Origin: Apophysomyces variabilis
Lineage: Eukaryota > Mucoromycota > Mucoromycetes > Mucorales > Mucoraceae
Length of the DNA: 64,000 nucleotides
Direction of reading: 5' to 3'
NCBI GenBank assembly: GCA_002749535.1
Contig: MZZL01000393.1
Coordinates: forward strand, 806,739-870,738
In this document: positions 46,478 through 59,290 of the stretch, piece by piece
How the letters are laid out: every line of letters begins with the position of its first letter
Numbering within the stretch: position 1 is the stretch's first letter
Position numbers and translations under genes: made by a program
The notes under the pieces: model-generated
The model's input: only the letters and a program-made list of their open reading frames with translations
Told to the model about the DNA's origin: nothing
The model's database searches: none

Positions 46478-46694
46478 AAGAATTCCTATTTGTTGCTAAA
46501 TCGTAAACTCATACGTGTACTGATCGCTCTTCTGATCATTTCTTTGTCTGGAATGTTATGTTGATGTTTATTTGTTGTCAAAGTGCGGTAAAGGATGCAT
46601 GTTAAGCAAGAGCTTCGTCGTACGGGAAAATCCCATAGATCCTCATTTGTTGCTACCATCCAACAGAAAACATGGGTTACCAAGAGAGACGATG

Positions 46695-48156
46695 TCACAA
46701 GACCTTGCCCAACTCCACTTTCTTTCTGAATGAGCGCTCTGCACGATACATCACACGGTCCACTAAACCTGCCACAGTAAATATACCCCCAACAATCGCG
46801 AAGACCCCTGTGACAAAGCTTGTCAATGATGGTCGACTTTCACGGTAGATGATCATCATGGGTGATATATCCATCAGGAAAAACACGCCTAAGGATCGAC
46901 AAAAATTTTTGCTCGTCACTCATATAATCCAGATATACCCCATTGTAAGCCCTTACCAGGCAAACCGCTTGTATGCTCATCCAAGACGCGTTCGTTTTGA
47001 GTTACGGAATACTGATTAGTGAAAGTTGCCGGCCCGCTCAACGGCTGCAATTCGGTTGACACGATCTTTAAGAAATATTGATATAGCGTTCGTACTGTCC
47101 CGATTTGGTCAATTGGTTGACTTTTTCCTATGTTGCATTTACCTTGATTGGTGGTCTTTTCTGTGCCACCCAAAGGGTTGGTCAAAGCGACCACTTCATT
47201 TTTATCGTCTGTATCAGGACCAAATTTCAGAGAATGGATTCGATGAGATAAATCAAAAGAGTGCCCATCCGGTGCTCCAGCCAAAAATGTTTGAAGATCG
47301 TGAATGTGCATGTTTGAGGTTTGGAAGGCGCTGCCAGGTGCAATATGGAAGTTACCGCGCACTTTGTTAACCAAAAGGTGACCATGCAAGTTACAACCTT
47401 CATTTGACTGCTTCTCTATCCGTTCACGCCAACCCTCGCGAACGCACTGCTCGATTTTATCTGGATCACCAAAACCCCATCCATTCTGTATATATGCTTG
47501 GCGTACTTCTTCGCAAGTATTACAGCAGCCATCACGAGCACCGTAACAGCTGCCACACTCATCTTCGGCCTTCAAAGCTGCTGCTGCACCATGAGTCGTA
47601 TCTCCAAGTTCTGACATCGTCTATCAGTTTTTAGCTGTGATATCTACCGATCCGCTTACTGTTGGCCTTCTCTGATTCTATCTCTACACCAGACAGATCC
47701 AGCCGTACTTTATACACATCATGGCTGTATCCGGTAATGTGTTCACCCGAGTCATCCATGACATCGAGACTCAGCACTGAGAAATGTAAGTTAGCATTTT
47801 TATGTTTAAGATCGAAACAAGACCTCTAAGTGCGTTTGATACTTACTATGGCAAGGCATCTTGGGAAACGTGATGTTGAATCGGATCATCATCTTTTCTT
47901 TTCTGCTCTTGTCAACAACTAATTCTGGGTTCCAGCTTGGCGTTCGATATGCTATTAATTCGGACAATACAAGGAAGCCAATGATGATAACGCTGGACAA
48001 GGTGACTGAGACCCATTCGTTCATCAGTGATGGATCGAGGCTAATCTTGGACTCACCAAAGGCACCCATCGTGGTTTTCACGCGGAAATCGTCCAATGTC
48101 TTTGCATAAGCATCAAACGGACGGAATCGCACGAATAAAGAACCTTGTCGCGCCAT
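46695..48156 (-). CDS. ERV46: ER-Golgi cargo receptor Erv46 (ERGIC3)
   Basis: Erv46 pairs with Erv41 in COPII vesicles to retrieve escaped ER proteins. The model has 6 exons and 391 aa: 48057-48156, 47847-48005, 47660-47776, 47143-47610, 46957-47094, 46695-46888. The N-terminus has FDAYAKTLDDFRVKTTMGAF and the first membrane span. The luminal part has PCHMLSLDVMDDSG, the cysteine cluster CGSCYGARDGCCNTCEEV, and GCNLHGHLLVNKVRGNFHIAPG. SGLPGVFFLMDISPM precedes the second span, and a basic C-terminal tail follows. Intron 48006-48056 is 51 nt and lacks stops in frame; removing it restores the family sequence. Introns at 46889-46956 and 47095-47142 are likewise needed for the fit. Confidence 0.95.
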
Positions 48157-50104
48157 AACATGAGCCAGGGATAGAAGCACTTCGAGGATGGATGCATTTT
48201 GAGCAGCGGAACTTCAATATGTGTTTGCGACACTTGTCGAACGGAGTTCATTTCAATTGATCAGGAAAAGCCTTCTCCACGATTGCGTTGCTAGAAAAAA
48301 CAGGTATGCGAATGGTGTTAACTTTCCAACATCTCTTTTAAAGAGCTTAATGTATTGATAGACAAACAGGGGAATGTTAATGTAATTCGTTATAATAGTT
48401 ACTACATACATCGTTAACGCTTCTTTTTCCTATGTTTTACAACATATTCCATACCTAAGAAGACTATAATTCTGGTAAAACAAACCTTAACAAGTTACTA
48501 TCCTGATTGCTAGTAACATATCCCATTAGGTTACATTTTCATAGTAAATTTTGAAAAGTTCAGAATCTTACCGTCACTACGCGAAAAGCTATCCTTTAAT
48601 AAGCCTGAAAACGACATTTATCAGAATTATTCAAGGACAATTTTGTAAATTCTTGTCTAGATTTTGAAAAATGGAACAACGGGTGTGTTACTATGTTACT
48701 CTTTGCCACAGTAGCGCAACAACGGAATCAGTTGCAGATGACTACAAAAACCATACAGTCATGTCTGGTCAGCAATGAGAAATGAAAGAGTAACGATTTA
48801 CCAATCAAAAGCGGAGAAACTGAAGGTCTTGATATGATTGGCCAGAGTTAACTCTGTTGGGAGACATATTTCGTTAGTATCGATTGTTCTTTGTCACGCT
48901 ACAGCTGTGGTAGCGTACAGAATTTAAAAGATGTAGATACTTGAAGAATTTTGCTCATTTCTTCAACAAAGCGCATTTTCAATTTTCGGGAATTGTCCTT
49001 GATCCTTTAAAGGATAACGATCGGATTCTGCAACTCTAATACAATACTCTCCCCCTTTAATTTCACTCTAGACAGCTTCAATTCCTCGACAACTTAAAGA
49101 AATTTGCAGGAACAAAAGCAAAGTGGTAAAGCGTGTTTTTGCATGAGTTGGCACTCCCGTTAACTTTCCAACTTTCTCTAACTTCAAGCTCACAAAAGGA
49201 ACAGAAGACTTGAAGTTAATGGGGAACCACTGTAATTAATTTTTTCTCTCTCCATATATAACTAATCTGTTTCAAGCATATATGCTATATTTTTGTTCTG
49301 TTCTCATTAAGACGCTAAATAATCTATTTTCATCTGTAATCACTCGGTTTAAACTATCTTTGAATGCTTCTGCGAGAAGGAGTTCGCACATCGCCGTATC
49401 CAATATTTCAGCTTGAGCTTGTATTGGGAACCCTTCCAGTTAACTGCTTAATAGCCGTTTTTCTTGGCATATGACCTTGATATCGCCTTTGAAATTGTTA
49501 TGTTGTCGGTCTTACACACTTTAGTATCAGAGATATAGCGTGTGTTAAACTTTGCATCATTTCATTCGGTAAAGATAACTATGCCGCAGATTTGGTAGAT
49601 CTAGTTCCAATTTCGCTTTACTCTAGGCAGCTGTCAAAAATTTGTAGTACTACATCTATGTTAGTCTGCGTGTAGCATTTAAAGGAGCAATGTGTGAAGC
49701 AACGAAACTTCAGATTGTACCGCAGCCAGATGATTAAATCGGAATAATATCCCAGCATCCCAGCGGTAAATAAAGGAAACTCTATTACACCCCACTTTCC
49801 AACACAGTGCGTAAAAGCTTTTCATGGAGCATTGAGTATGCGTAACCGAGATCTCATTTATTAATGGAAAAAGGGTGAATAGTAAATCACGTCAGCTATC
49901 TATAACAAAGTCCATGAATACTAGTGCTACACGTATAACTGAGTTGGATAAAATATGAATATTGACATTTGCGCTAATGCCAGAAAATGATGTACGTTAA
50001 GCACAGCGATGAATTTTTCAGTGTGAGGAATACAACGTCTACTTAATCAAAGAGAGATTGCGATAATTAGTTCTAAGTGCATTTTGTTATTCCATTCGAT
50101 TAAC
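48157..50104. other. Gene-free AT-rich stretch
   Basis: Nearly 2 kb has no open frame that I can support on either strand and no repeat copy that I recognised. Confidence 0.4.
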
Positions 50105-51500
50105 CTAGTACAACGAGTCGGTCATGAAGCGTGTGGCTATATGGACGTTATGTTTTTCGTCATTAATTATCATGGATACGACAGACCAAGGCGACCAAAT
50201 GCCAACACAGCTATCTCTTAAAAATTGCGCTTTTCTATCTTCCGTAACCTGCATATAGGCGAACGAAAACAGAAAAAGACAGCGATCATCATCGGGTGAC
50301 GGAGTGTAAGCCGGTAATATGATGGGCGCTGGGAAGTCCTCTTCAATAGTGTCAAAGTCATTTTCAGCAGCAAACGTGCTGGATAGCATGGACATTTCAG
50401 ACTCTTTCACCGCAACACACCAACCAAAAGTGAGTCCATGCTGAGTCCATGTCTCCACTAGCCGGAATAACCGACCGCCATCAAAATTCCTACAGGCTCT
50501 TGCAATGCAGCCTACTCTAGCCACTATATAAACGTTACATAGAGAACCACGAAAAGGTAAAAAACGTCAACATACTTTCGCTCTTGACGCGTCGATCCCA
50601 GGCCATGTGCTTGTCCTTTTCACTCATAATATTTTCAAGGGCTTGGACAGCGAGACCGTTGCTGAGAATAAGCCGGTCAGTAAAACAGGGTTTGTCTGTT
50701 ACGATTTACAAATACATACGGTTTGAATTTAATAGGGTTCATCCGCTGCTGGTCACCCCGTAGATCATGGCGATAGATAGGTGGTAAAACACGGGGTAAC
50801 TGAAACTGAAGAGAAGCTACTTTGGTTTCATGTTGTTTTGGTTGTGCTGCCGATGTATGGGGCAATTCCATGATCTTTTCGTCATCATCGGTCCAGGATT
50901 CGAGAATGGTATCAACATCGCACTGATCATGAGAAGTAGAGGGTTGCCACATATCTAAACCATCTAAGATATAACTCATCGAACTTGCTGTGTTGAATGA
51001 AGCGACATCCTCTGCTAGCGCGCTATCATCTTCATCCGAGAAGCTGCGAATGGAATCATACGGAATTTGTGTGGTAAATGGATGGTTTTCTTGTGATTCC
51101 CATGAACGGATGGATGATGCTGGATGTTGATAAAGTTCGTTTGCTCCCTGCGATTGGCTGGCACAAGCTAGATACCTGGTTTCAGCAATCGTAATAGCAC
51201 GCGTAGCAGATGCTTACTAAAGGAGGATATTAAATTGACTTCCTCACAAGCGTGCTCTGAATGGGAACATGTATCATCTGATTCAATCTGCTCAAGCTTC
51301 TGTTGATCATCAACCTGCAAGAAATGTAATGTGTCAGTGACATGATCCATCGGTGGTGGCAAGCATACCGCTGCCAAATCTAGGGTTGCCTGACGCTTTG
51401 GTTGATGAGAACTAGCAGGTGTCTAAATTGGATAGGTAGTGCGTCTCTATCTCAGTCATGTCCCAACATGTTCATCGCAATTTACCGCTTGGCGTTTCAT
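50105..51500 (-). CDS. Unrecognised 390-aa protein
   Basis: Five exons join in phase: 51486-51500, 51218-51422, 50720-51167, 50576-50661, 50105-50523. The total is 1173 nt, divisible by three. I do not recognise the family. The N-terminal 220 residues look disordered (Gln/Ser/Asp-rich). A C-terminal region of about 170 residues looks folded: a short helix (AVQALENIMSEKDKHMAWD), MARVGCIARACRNFDGGR, RLVETWTQHGLTFGWCVAV, CLFLFSFAYMQVTEDRKAQF and VGIWSPWSVVSM. The alternation of strands and conserved-looking Trp/Gly/Cys could suit a beta-barrel domain such as an OB fold, but that is a guess. No membrane span or signal peptide is visible. The start is divergent from the small gene at 51791. Confidence 0.7.
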
Positions 51501-51790
51501 GCTGTGTGGCAGCGCATAAGTTCGTTGCTGGATACCTAGTTCGCTTGTCAAGCCCCGCCAAAAAAGTTGGGAACAAAAAAATCCACGCTATGGAGCTATC
51601 GTTTTTGAAACCGCATCATCTAGTCTGAGCGACAACACTTGTTGAGGAGCGCAGTGGGTCTTATATTTGCTGTATCATAAAGAAGCATATGTATTTAAAT
51701 ACAGCGCAAGGCTGATGTATAAGCCTGATGGAGCAGTGACTTATCCATATTGTAATACACAGTAACAAGATGTCAGATCTGTAGCAGCAA

Positions 51791-52223
51791 ATGGTCAAGA
51801 AGCGTGTAAGAGTTCGTGCGTTACCGATCAAGTCTCGATCCGAGTATACTTGTGTAATGAACACTCTTTTTGTAAGAATTTCCATCTTTTACAAGGTACA
51901 CCGGAGTATACCACTGCGTCTCTCTGTTCATGGGAATCAATTTGTGTTGCAACTGGCATTACCAGGTTCTGACATGGAGGGCACTGAACCGACGTTCAAA
52001 CACCGATGCATTCGCATTTCCCACGCAATTAGTTCTACAGCTGTGCATCGTTACGACGAAGTGGTTGGTAAATATTGTTCCGTTACTTTAGCTATCTATC
52101 CTTATCACGCCTAACGGAAAGTAATGATCAATATTAGCTGTGGTTAAAGTTATTGCTAAAGGAAGAAGAGATAGAGTTCGTCAGTTATTTGCCAAAGAGA
52201 AAGTTGCGAACCGTAAGAACTAG
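51791..52223 (+). CDS. Small basic hypothetical protein, 120 aa, two exons
   Basis: An ATG frame at 51791-52067 joins through a GTAAAT...ATATTAG intron to 52138-52223. The sum is 363 nt, in phase, ending AKEKVANRKN then TAG. The N-terminus is very basic (VKKRVRVRALPIKSRSEY) and the C-terminus is a basic helix (VVKVIAKGRRDRVRQLF). I recognise no family. The clean splice continuation argues for a real gene, while the short length and lack of homology argue against. It is divergent from the 390-aa gene, with 290 bp between the starts. Confidence 0.4.
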
Positions 52224-53068
52224 TTCTATAGGTGGTCTTCCATCGTATCATATCGTATCTATAGTACTACTTTTCTATTTATTCCATACAATCACGAAAT
52301 TCTGACCTTGACATGTTAATGCCTGAAACTGAATAGCGGGTGTAACGAAAATATTTCTATAAGTCTCTATGTTGACTGTGTTTTGGTGCGGACGGTATAT
52401 CAGGGAAAGATAAACTCTGATGGAAAGGTATATTTGCCGGCAGTTCGCTATTGCCTCAGTTAAACTATCTTGAAAAGACTTGTAGGTTCCTTGCTTTCAG
52501 ATCTTGAGAATCTATACTAGTCAAGTCCATGCTGAGCATTCTTTGGCTTCATAGGAGAATGAGTGTAAAGTTTCCAAATATCTGGAAGTGCAAAAATAGT
52601 CAAACCCGCTTCATCCATATCCGAACAATACTTTCCCAGTATAATTCGACTTTATGGAGCCGCGGCAAGCCTTTCGCTTACGAGCAATGTCGGGACTGAC
52701 ATACTTATTTACTAGCTGCGGGGAATCAGCTTACATGTCGATGAGGTCTTTGGTACCACCATTGAGACTCTGGTGAAAGCTTGGCTCGGTGATTACGATG
52801 GTACAAGAGTAATTCCGAGGCATACTGTTACACGCGTCAGCCATATAACAATATAACAGAGAATGAATCGGTGCCAGAACATCTGCCACCAGTCCTAATG
52901 GGGTTGGAAGGAAAAATGGAAGTTCTCTATGGATCACTGAGCGTAAATAAAGACTTCTTGTAGTTACAGAAATGTATTATGGTATGACGTACAATATCCG
53001 ACACGCGGAAATGAGTAATAAGGTAAAAATAGAGGAGAAAGAGACGTATACACAATAAAGAAAAGGAA
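52224..53068. other. Intergenic, no gene seen
   Basis: This holds 3' flanks of the small basic gene and of the Git1-like permease. No gene or repeat is recognised. Confidence 0.4.
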
Positions 53069-54932
53069 TTATCTGGCACTGCCAGAGCTGGAACCATAGG
53101 TGGGTTTCGAATCATCAGGAGAAAGACCCATCTGACTGATATCATAGCCATTGTCCGCAAGATACTGCTTGAAATCGATATCTTCCTGGGCCAAACCTTC
53201 AGGACCAATTTCCGGAAGGAAGAACCATGCGATCAAAGCAGCAACAATTGCGATACCACTACCAACCAGGAATGGACCTCTGACACCACCCATGGCATCC
53301 TGCATCGGAACAAAGGCGAGAGTACCAACCGTTGCACCGACTTTGCCGATTGCTGCGGCAATACCATATCCAGTACCTCGTACAGCGGTAGGAAAAAGCT
53401 CCATGGCATTAAGACCCATACAGTCACCAGGACCGTACTCTCCCAAAGCAAGAAAGATACCGTACATAATCTAGGCGAATAAATATCAATTTAGAAAACC
53501 CTGTTACTTTCTGTCCAGCCATTGAACTTACAATAAACATGGGGAAGCAGTTCTGCGTTAAGAGGAAATATGTACCGCCAATGATCATACCAACAAGACC
53601 TTGCAATAATAAACCAATAGAAAGTGTCTTTCTACGTCCGATCCAATCGACGGAGAACGCACCAGCAATGGCACCAGGAAGATAGAAGGCGTACAACAGG
53701 ATATTCCAAGCGACAACTTCGATTAAGGAATCGCCGTTTGCAGCCTGTTGAATAATGATCGTAGAGAAGACACCGTTGGGGTAAGCGATGAAGTCATAAA
53801 TGAACCATAATCCAGAAGCCAGCAGGATACGGAACCAATAGCGCTTGATAATGAGCCAGTAAGGCACCTGCTTCTTAATTGCACCCTGCTTGTAATGCTT
53901 TGAGTCGGCCATCTTCAGTCGGACTAAAAAGTGGGGTATGTCAACCGTTGGTGCTTAGGATGTCGTCCTTAACTCTCTATACTTACAGTAGAGCACCGAG
54001 AGGGGTGGGATAATACCGAGACCAAGAGAAAGACGCCACACTGGCTCTAAATTATCCTTGAAAATAGCCAACAGGATAACGGGTACGATCGCAGAGACCA
54101 CATACCCAAGATCAATGACGAAATTGGTTACCTATCATGAAAAAAAGATCCATCATTATTAGCCTTTTATACAACCGATGTATCTCTATCCTTTCCAATT
54201 CTCTTCGTATACGTACAAAAACAAACAGGGTACCACGTTTGCCAGGCGCAACTTCGTCGGCTGATTCTCCGGCTGACACAGAACTACAAGGGTATTCACC
54301 GCCTACACCGACGCCAATAACACCTCGAGAAATGATCATCATCCATAACAAGCCTTCCGGAGTGGATCCGCTAGATGCGCACGTCAAGGCAGCACCGAGA
54401 ATGACAAGGACAGTGGTAGAGATGAGACCGATTTTACGACCGATTCGATCAATGATCAAACCAAAACCTATTATGGAAATTTATTACCATGGGGTAAAAG
54501 AGTATGAGGTGACACAATGTACTCAGTTGGTCAGTGATGTCGGAATCAAGAGCGAAAACAAAGAGAGAAGAGAGGGGAAATGGGAATAAAGTAAAGCAGT
54601 AGAGAACAAGGAAAACGCGTGTACTTACCGACTTGACCTACGATAGCACCAACAAACATTGCATAGGACAATCGAGATTTCATTTCTGAATTGAAGATCT
54701 CGTTGCCATAAATGGTTGCCAAGAAAAGGTTGACGAAACTGATTACGCCTGACTGATACCCATCGGACATCAGGGCGAAGCCACTGAAGACAACGTTGAA
54801 GTACGACGCTGTCTTTGTTTTCTTGGCTGGTTCATAGAATGATGCTTCATCTCCGCTTATATCCTTGGTGACGATATGATCGACGGTGTCGGTGGATATT
54901 TGGACTTTACTTATTGAATTCGAGTCTGTCAT
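53069..54932 (-). CDS. Major-facilitator permease, Git1-like (glycerophosphodiester / phosphate family)
   Basis: Git1-type carriers import glycerophosphoinositol and related phosphodiesters with protons; close relatives carry phosphate. The model has 5 exons and 497 aa: 54629-54932, 54217-54467, 53997-ish to 54131 with the donor at 53986, 53532-53923, 53069-53470. With exon 3 as 53987-54131 the total is divisible by three. Signatures are FSGFALMSDGYQSGVI in TM1, GLIIDRIGRKIGL, SRGVIGVGVGGEYPCSS, SVDWIGRRKTLSIG and GPGDCMGLNAMELFPTAVRGTGYG. Twelve membrane spans are visible. The C-terminus is Ser-rich. The exact substrate cannot be assigned. Confidence 0.92.
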
Positions 54933-57900
54933 AGAATGGCAAGACAGTAAGCAAGATCAAAAGAAGAAGGTGAAAAAGGAAGAGAAAGAGACAAGCAAGG
55001 GATAAAAGGGAAAAAGGAAAAAAGAAAGATAGATATTTAGGAAGAAGTCAGAAAGAACAAGATGGAAACGGCACACAGTGGGGGGAGGAGGCGGAGAGGG
55101 GGCGGTTGGAGGGAAATGACCTCTTTAAAAAGGCCCACGAATTTTTGCTTTGAAGCACCGGCCTCTGGTTAGGGCATTGCCTTATTTGAGACTCCTCCAA
55201 CCTTCTGAGTTATAAACAGAAAGAAATAAAGCAACCGTTTCACAACTGGATAAAAGTGGCCAATCATCTGTTTCATCGTAGGGCGCATGCAATAGATCAA
55301 ACCTCTCTATAGACCCAAAAGCATCCGTAAGACTGAACAAGGAAAAAAAGAAGGGCTTTATTTGCGATTAGGTTTTGTACCTTCTTTCGATATCCTGCCT
55401 ATTGTTGATTACACATGATTTCCCGCCTTGTCACATGGTTAAATCGTTCAGAAGGTTAAAATGCGCTGTGATGGGCAAATTTTCCCAAAATGAATATGAG
55501 CCAACCATCGTCTTCCCTGCCTTCACGACAGAAGCCATTCGCCAAAAACATTCACACGCGACTAAAATAACACATTATCATTCGTTCGTTTTGGAATCGT
55601 GTTGTATTGTCAAGACAACTTGTCCTACACCTGAATCGGACTAAACCCTGATCACCATGGCTTTTCCATGCTTTCTATCACTTTCCATCTTTTCAGAAGC
55701 CGCATGTCGTAGCCGTCCGGCCCACTAACGGTATCTTTGGACTATGATTGGACCGTACCATGTCTCGGAGCTTGGAAGGGAAAAGAGGACCCTGTTTTAC
55801 GAAGAATAAGAACGTGCCAAGCATGATTGCCTATCCAAGCATTGAACTTTTCCGGAACGTTATCCTATTTCTCTTCCCAAGCTACTGCACTCAGCTGATG
55901 TTTTTGTAGATCCGAAAATACGTAGTAGGGCTTGTAAACCATGATGAAACAAAACACAAAAAATGCTATTTATTTTTCCCTTCTTTTTTACCCAACTTCG
56001 CAAACTTAGCGCTCTGTTAACTTTTCGATCTATGGGGTGAAATCTTTTTGAATAGTAAATATACTACCAATGTTTCAATCCGCTCATTTTCTGGTTCGAT
56101 TTTTCGGCAGTGCAAGTGCACCATGATAAGCCAAATTCGCCGTTACTAATATCTCCGCCCTTGTAGCTCAGCGAGTATTCTTTCATTTTCCATGAAACTA
56201 TCCTTTTCTTTGAAGACTGACACATCTCGTCGGACTTGAACATGCCACTGGATCTATGAAAAAACACGGGTCTTCCATTGTAATATGGAACCAAACATGG
56301 TAAGATAGCAGATCAGTCCTTTGTCCTGTAGTAAGGCGGTTATTCTATTATGTTGCTCCGTACGATAGTACGTTCTTTGTCAAGGATATTATATAATGTC
56401 AACGAAACATCTACAAAATGATTCGGTTTCCGATATAAGCAATATGTAGGTTTTCAGCACGTAATCGCCCTTCCTGGACTGCTCAAAAATTTGAACCGAG
56501 ATGATATGACTAGAAAATATTGGCTAAACTCACAAGTGCTTTATTCTTCTGCATATTGTCTGCATATTGAATGCGGAAGCCGAGAATGGATTCAAGTCTG
56601 AAAAGGGTTCATGCAACAGTAGCATGTTTTATTAGTACTAAACTACTTGAAAATAATTGGCCTGCTCTCTTGGGGGACGATCTCTATTCGAGATGCCGAG
56701 TTAAAGATCGATTCTTGGAACTTCCACATGTTAAATGCATTTCAGCATAGCTTAGCGCACCCAACTGTAGTATTTAGGTTGCAACATCCCAATTTTTTGA
56801 CACGGCAGTGGTTTGGAGACTCTCGAAAGTTAATTGATATATATATCGGGAGAAGTTGCTTCTCATTAGGCTGTATTTAGACAATCATCAACTGTTCGTA
56901 ACTCCTTTTTCACCTCTTGCGGAAGTGTCGATTAGAGTAGTGTCACAACGAAATACAGTATCAGAGGACCAGATTTTCATTTTCGTTGAAGTTTCAGGGT
57001 TCTGCTGGAATGCCAATGAGCGCTTGCGCTATTCGGCCTAATCTGCTCTAGCCAGATCGAAAATAAATGTAAAAAGAACTAAAAGACCCTTGGGCTTGCA
57101 AAGGACAGAATATAGAAAACTCACAATGTTAAGGAGCGCTCTCCATCTGAGTTGTAGCGTTCAATGTGGCTTTGCGACTTTTGGTATGACAGCGTATATA
57201 AACAGTCATATCTGAGACGAAGAAATAAATAGCACAGTCGCTTGACGAAAAGGGTTTTCTTTTTTTCTTTAGGAACGTGCGAAGATCTGCTTTTGACGCT
57301 TGACATGCGAGGATGTCTCTCGAGACATTCAATTATTGGCGTTAGGGAAGTTCTCCAGACTAGAGGATGATGTTTATCATCTTAACACGGGTAATCCGGT
57401 GTTAAAACCAGCGGTCTTCTGGGCCGTCCTACCTATCCCTTGGTTTTGGTCAAGTTTGAGCTTTCCAAGGCTCTGGGTAGGTGTGTTTAGTCATAGTGAA
57501 AGCGTATCGCAGATGCATCGTAAATCATTCGTTGATTGCGGTGTAACACAATGGAGGCTACTCTTGCACGTCCCTCCCCCAATATGAAAGAAAATGAAAA
57601 AAGAACTCTTAAAAGGATGGCAACTGTTGCTTGTGCTTTGTGAGCTGGTGCCATTTTAATCAACAATGCGCTCCATATGATAGTGTATGGCCGTCAAAAC
57701 ATTAGCGAACATGAGAAAGCGCATGGGACAAAGAATGGAGTAAATCTTGGAAAGAATTACTTAATTGCCCAATTGTCCCGTAGTACACGAAAGGGATGAA
57801 TCACAGTAGGTTTAAGAATAATAAAGAACGAGTGGGAGAGCCAAAACTGAGTATGCTTCAAAGTGAGGTCAAACTTAGTTAACTTAGGACCAACTTCCCA

Positions 57901-58929
57901 ACCTGGCCGCCACTCTTGAAAACACCTTGTTGGATCCAGATTTCGACATTAAGCTATATCCATAGTTCAAAAATTGGTCAAAATCTAAGATAATAGTAGG
58001 ATAGCATAGGCTTATTGCTTTACTGATAATGTTCATTCGATGGAACAGAAAAGAGAGGAACCGATACGGTGAGCTCTGCTGCTGTATTGTCGGAAATTAC
58101 ATTGGTTGAAGATGTTCGCATTGGCTAAGAGCGATACATAATGAACACTTGAGTGATAATACCTATTTTTCATTCCATTCCCTATTTCTGCTTCATATGG
58201 ATGCATTCTTACGCTATAAACTGTCAATCTATGCAAATTGATGTTTGTATTATAAGCACCTTGTGGATGACCCTTCAATACAAGCTACAAATGCATGCGT
58301 ATGCTTTTGCCTTAACAGATGGTTTCTTCCGTACAAGTGAGCCAGGTTTGGGTTGGTGTTGTATCTCTCTGTGCTTCCGTCTCTTTAACTGCCATCATGC
58401 ACTGTATGAGCAATATCACTTCCATTGCATGTTAAGCAACCAAACCTTTCTGTTGTCATTATCTGTTGCTGAAGAGTGTGGCTCATGCCATCCCAGGATG
58501 GTGTTGGGTAAGACATCATGACAATGCTTCTGATATGTTCCTTTGTAAGGGCGTGTGAAATTGTTGTCGCTTTTTTTGTTTGAACTTCTTTATCCTCTTT
58601 CGCCAGGACTCGTCCCCGTGTTGGTAAGTATGCACGCTTTGGAATTGCAATTTTTGCTTTAGACTCACTTCATGTCTGATAGTCTTCGTGTGGTCTATGC
58701 CGTCGAGGTGCCTTCGCTCTCATGGCCCTCCAGCTCCCACTTAAATTTTTCCCTCTTCTCTGTCCCTCCCTCTCTCTCTCTCTTTCTCCCAAGGATGGGC
58801 ACCAGCGCCTTCAAGCGGAGTGTCCTGTGCGATAAATTTGGATACGGTGTCTGGAAGTACTTTATTTTTTTTTTTTTTGAATGAACAAGCATACTGACAA
58901 CATCTTTTTCCATCTGTAGCTCCTGGCGG
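54933..58929. other. Long gene-poor stretch
   Basis: About 4 kb has no supported gene. It includes a G-rich purine tract at about 55078-55110 upstream of the Git1-like gene. The only long uninterrupted frame that looks protein-like is 56064-56294 on the minus strand, described separately as a finding. Confidence 0.4.
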
Positions 58930-59290
58930 TTTTTCATTTTGACCAATTTGAAAAAAGGTCTGGATACCGTTGGCCACCCTGGATTGGATGCGCCGCGAAC
59001 CCCAGCCCATGTGTTGAGATAACCCTTCAGGGGTAACTAAAAAGACTCGCACCATACCCTGCTATTTACTAACCAAAGATTATATTTCACGCTACTCAAA
59101 TGACTTTTATACCCACTGGAGGATCAATTTGATGTAGGTAAAATGTACTTCTCGCATAACGTATCTACTAAATATGCATATCTATTTTACTTTTAGCGCG
59201 CAAAGTTGGTCCTTTCCATGAACTCAAAGTTTATTTTAAAGTAGCGCGAAATAGAATTCAATAAACAGTAAAGCATGATTCATGTTGACA
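58930..59290. repeat. Fold-back repeat copy D
   Basis: This copy has the same layout as copy B: GATAACCCTTCAGGGGTAAC at about 59019, CTATTTACTAACCAAAG, a left arm TTTCACGCTACTCAAATGAC at about 59087-59135, a spacer of about 60 bp, and a right arm TTTTAGCGCGCAAAGTTGGT at about 59191-59255, ending near AATAAACAG. The arms are imperfect inverted repeats. It is the most complete copy together with B. Confidence 0.7.

Noticed and set aside
48157..50104. Search for a gene or repeat in the 2-kb gap upstream of Erv46
   Set aside because: There are only short AT-rich frames with no motif, and no similarity to the fold-back family.
56155..56200. GTAGCTCAGCGAG, resembling a tRNA A box
   Set aside because: No matching B box or cloverleaf follows at the right distance.
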